Of a stretch of DNA of 64,000 nucleotides, positions 63,925-64,000 are shown one piece after another (positions within the stretch are counted from its first letter, which is position 1; each line of letters opens with the position of its first letter). Source of the stretch: Pseudomonas caricapapayae (GTDB lineage: Bacteria > Pseudomonadota > Gammaproteobacteria > Pseudomonadales > Pseudomonadaceae); contig NZ_LJPW01000156.1 of the NCBI RefSeq assembly GCF_001400735.1, forward strand, positions 1 to 64,000, written 5' to 3'. Made by a program: the position numbers and the translations under genes. Below the pieces are notes generated by a model. The model had not been told where the DNA came from, searched no databases, and worked only from the letters and a program-made list of their open reading frames with translations.

Positions 63925-64000
63925 TCACAACGAAGGCGACTGGCCAAGCAGGCTCAACACCGCATCGGCGGCCTGATTGGACGCATCGCGACGCAGCGTA
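63925..64000 (-). CDS. lpxB: Lipid-A-disaccharide synthase LpxB (C-terminal end only)
   Basis: Only the last 24 full codons are in the window, ending LRRDASNQAADAVLSLLGQSPSL and a stop at 63927-63925. The sequence and its place directly before rnhB fit LpxB, the glycosyltransferase that joins the two glucosamine units of lipid A. The rest of the gene lies right of base 64000. Confidence 0.8.
   Translation of the reverse strand, partial: TLRRDASNQAADAVLSLLGQSPSL

Overview
The window is chromosomal core DNA of a fluorescent Pseudomonas. Protein sequences and gene content fit the P. syringae complex best, but I cannot fix a species or pathovar by reading alone. Base composition is fairly even and GC-rich. 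The gene order reproduces several blocks known from P. aeruginosa: tol-ruv-yebC-aspS-dps-slyX-oprD-proS, then mprF-virJ-kup-rimO, then the long erdR-recA-mutS-rpoS-surE-eno-pyrG-dnaE-lpxB block. I see no insertion sequence, prophage, integrase, CRISPR array, toxin-antitoxin pair or secretion cluster.

Layout. 1-9084 (minus): Tol cell-envelope genes (tolB partial, tolA, tolR, tolQ, ybgC), Holliday-junction genes ruvB, ruvA, ruvC, then yebC and aspS. 9381-12304: a ribbon-helix-helix protein, a Dps ferritin, a membrane-anchored cold-shock-domain protein, slyX and a HIT hydrolase. 12305-13169 is a long AT-rich control region ahead of an OprD-family porin (13170), followed by proS, a lipoprotein gene and dinB. 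18761-19269 holds two initiator tRNA genes in a tandem duplication. 19620-30557: mprF-virJ (aminoacyl-phosphatidylglycerol synthesis and hydrolysis), kup, a catalase-like protein, rimO, an acetyltransferase, a degenerate pseudouridine synthase homologue and a DUF1456 protein. 30570-38783: trmO, the fpr/finR redox pair, dgkA, erdR, a DTW-domain tRNA enzyme, a PA3611-like secreted protein, a LOG-family protein, recX and recA. 38877-43002: pncC, an unlisted 41-codon gene, mutS and fdxA. 43067-49544 (minus): the small RNA rsmZ, rpoS, nlpD, pcm, surE, truD, ispF and fghA. 49630-51743: adhC with a divergent LysR gene. 51745-64000 (minus): ispD, ftsB, eno, kdsA, pyrG, tilS, accA, dnaE, rnhB and the end of lpxB.

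How they work together. Themes are envelope integrity (Tol, MprF/VirJ, KdsA, LpxB), DNA repair (RuvABC, RecA/RecX with a LexA box, MutS, DinB), stationary-phase and GacA/Rsm control (RpoS, RsmZ), formaldehyde detoxification (AdhC, FghA) and core metabolism or translation (Eno, PyrG, AccA, ProS, AspS, TilS, TruD).

I do not find an obvious new multi-gene system. The items most worth a second look are local: a terminator hairpin whose descending arm appears to carry the ispF ribosome-binding site; a pseudouridine-synthase homologue with Gln at the catalytic Asp position; the 41-residue conserved-looking protein beside mutS; a four-helix membrane protein ending in a cold-shock domain; the twinned initiator tRNA cassettes; and a probable broken membrane-protein gene between erdR and the DTW gene.
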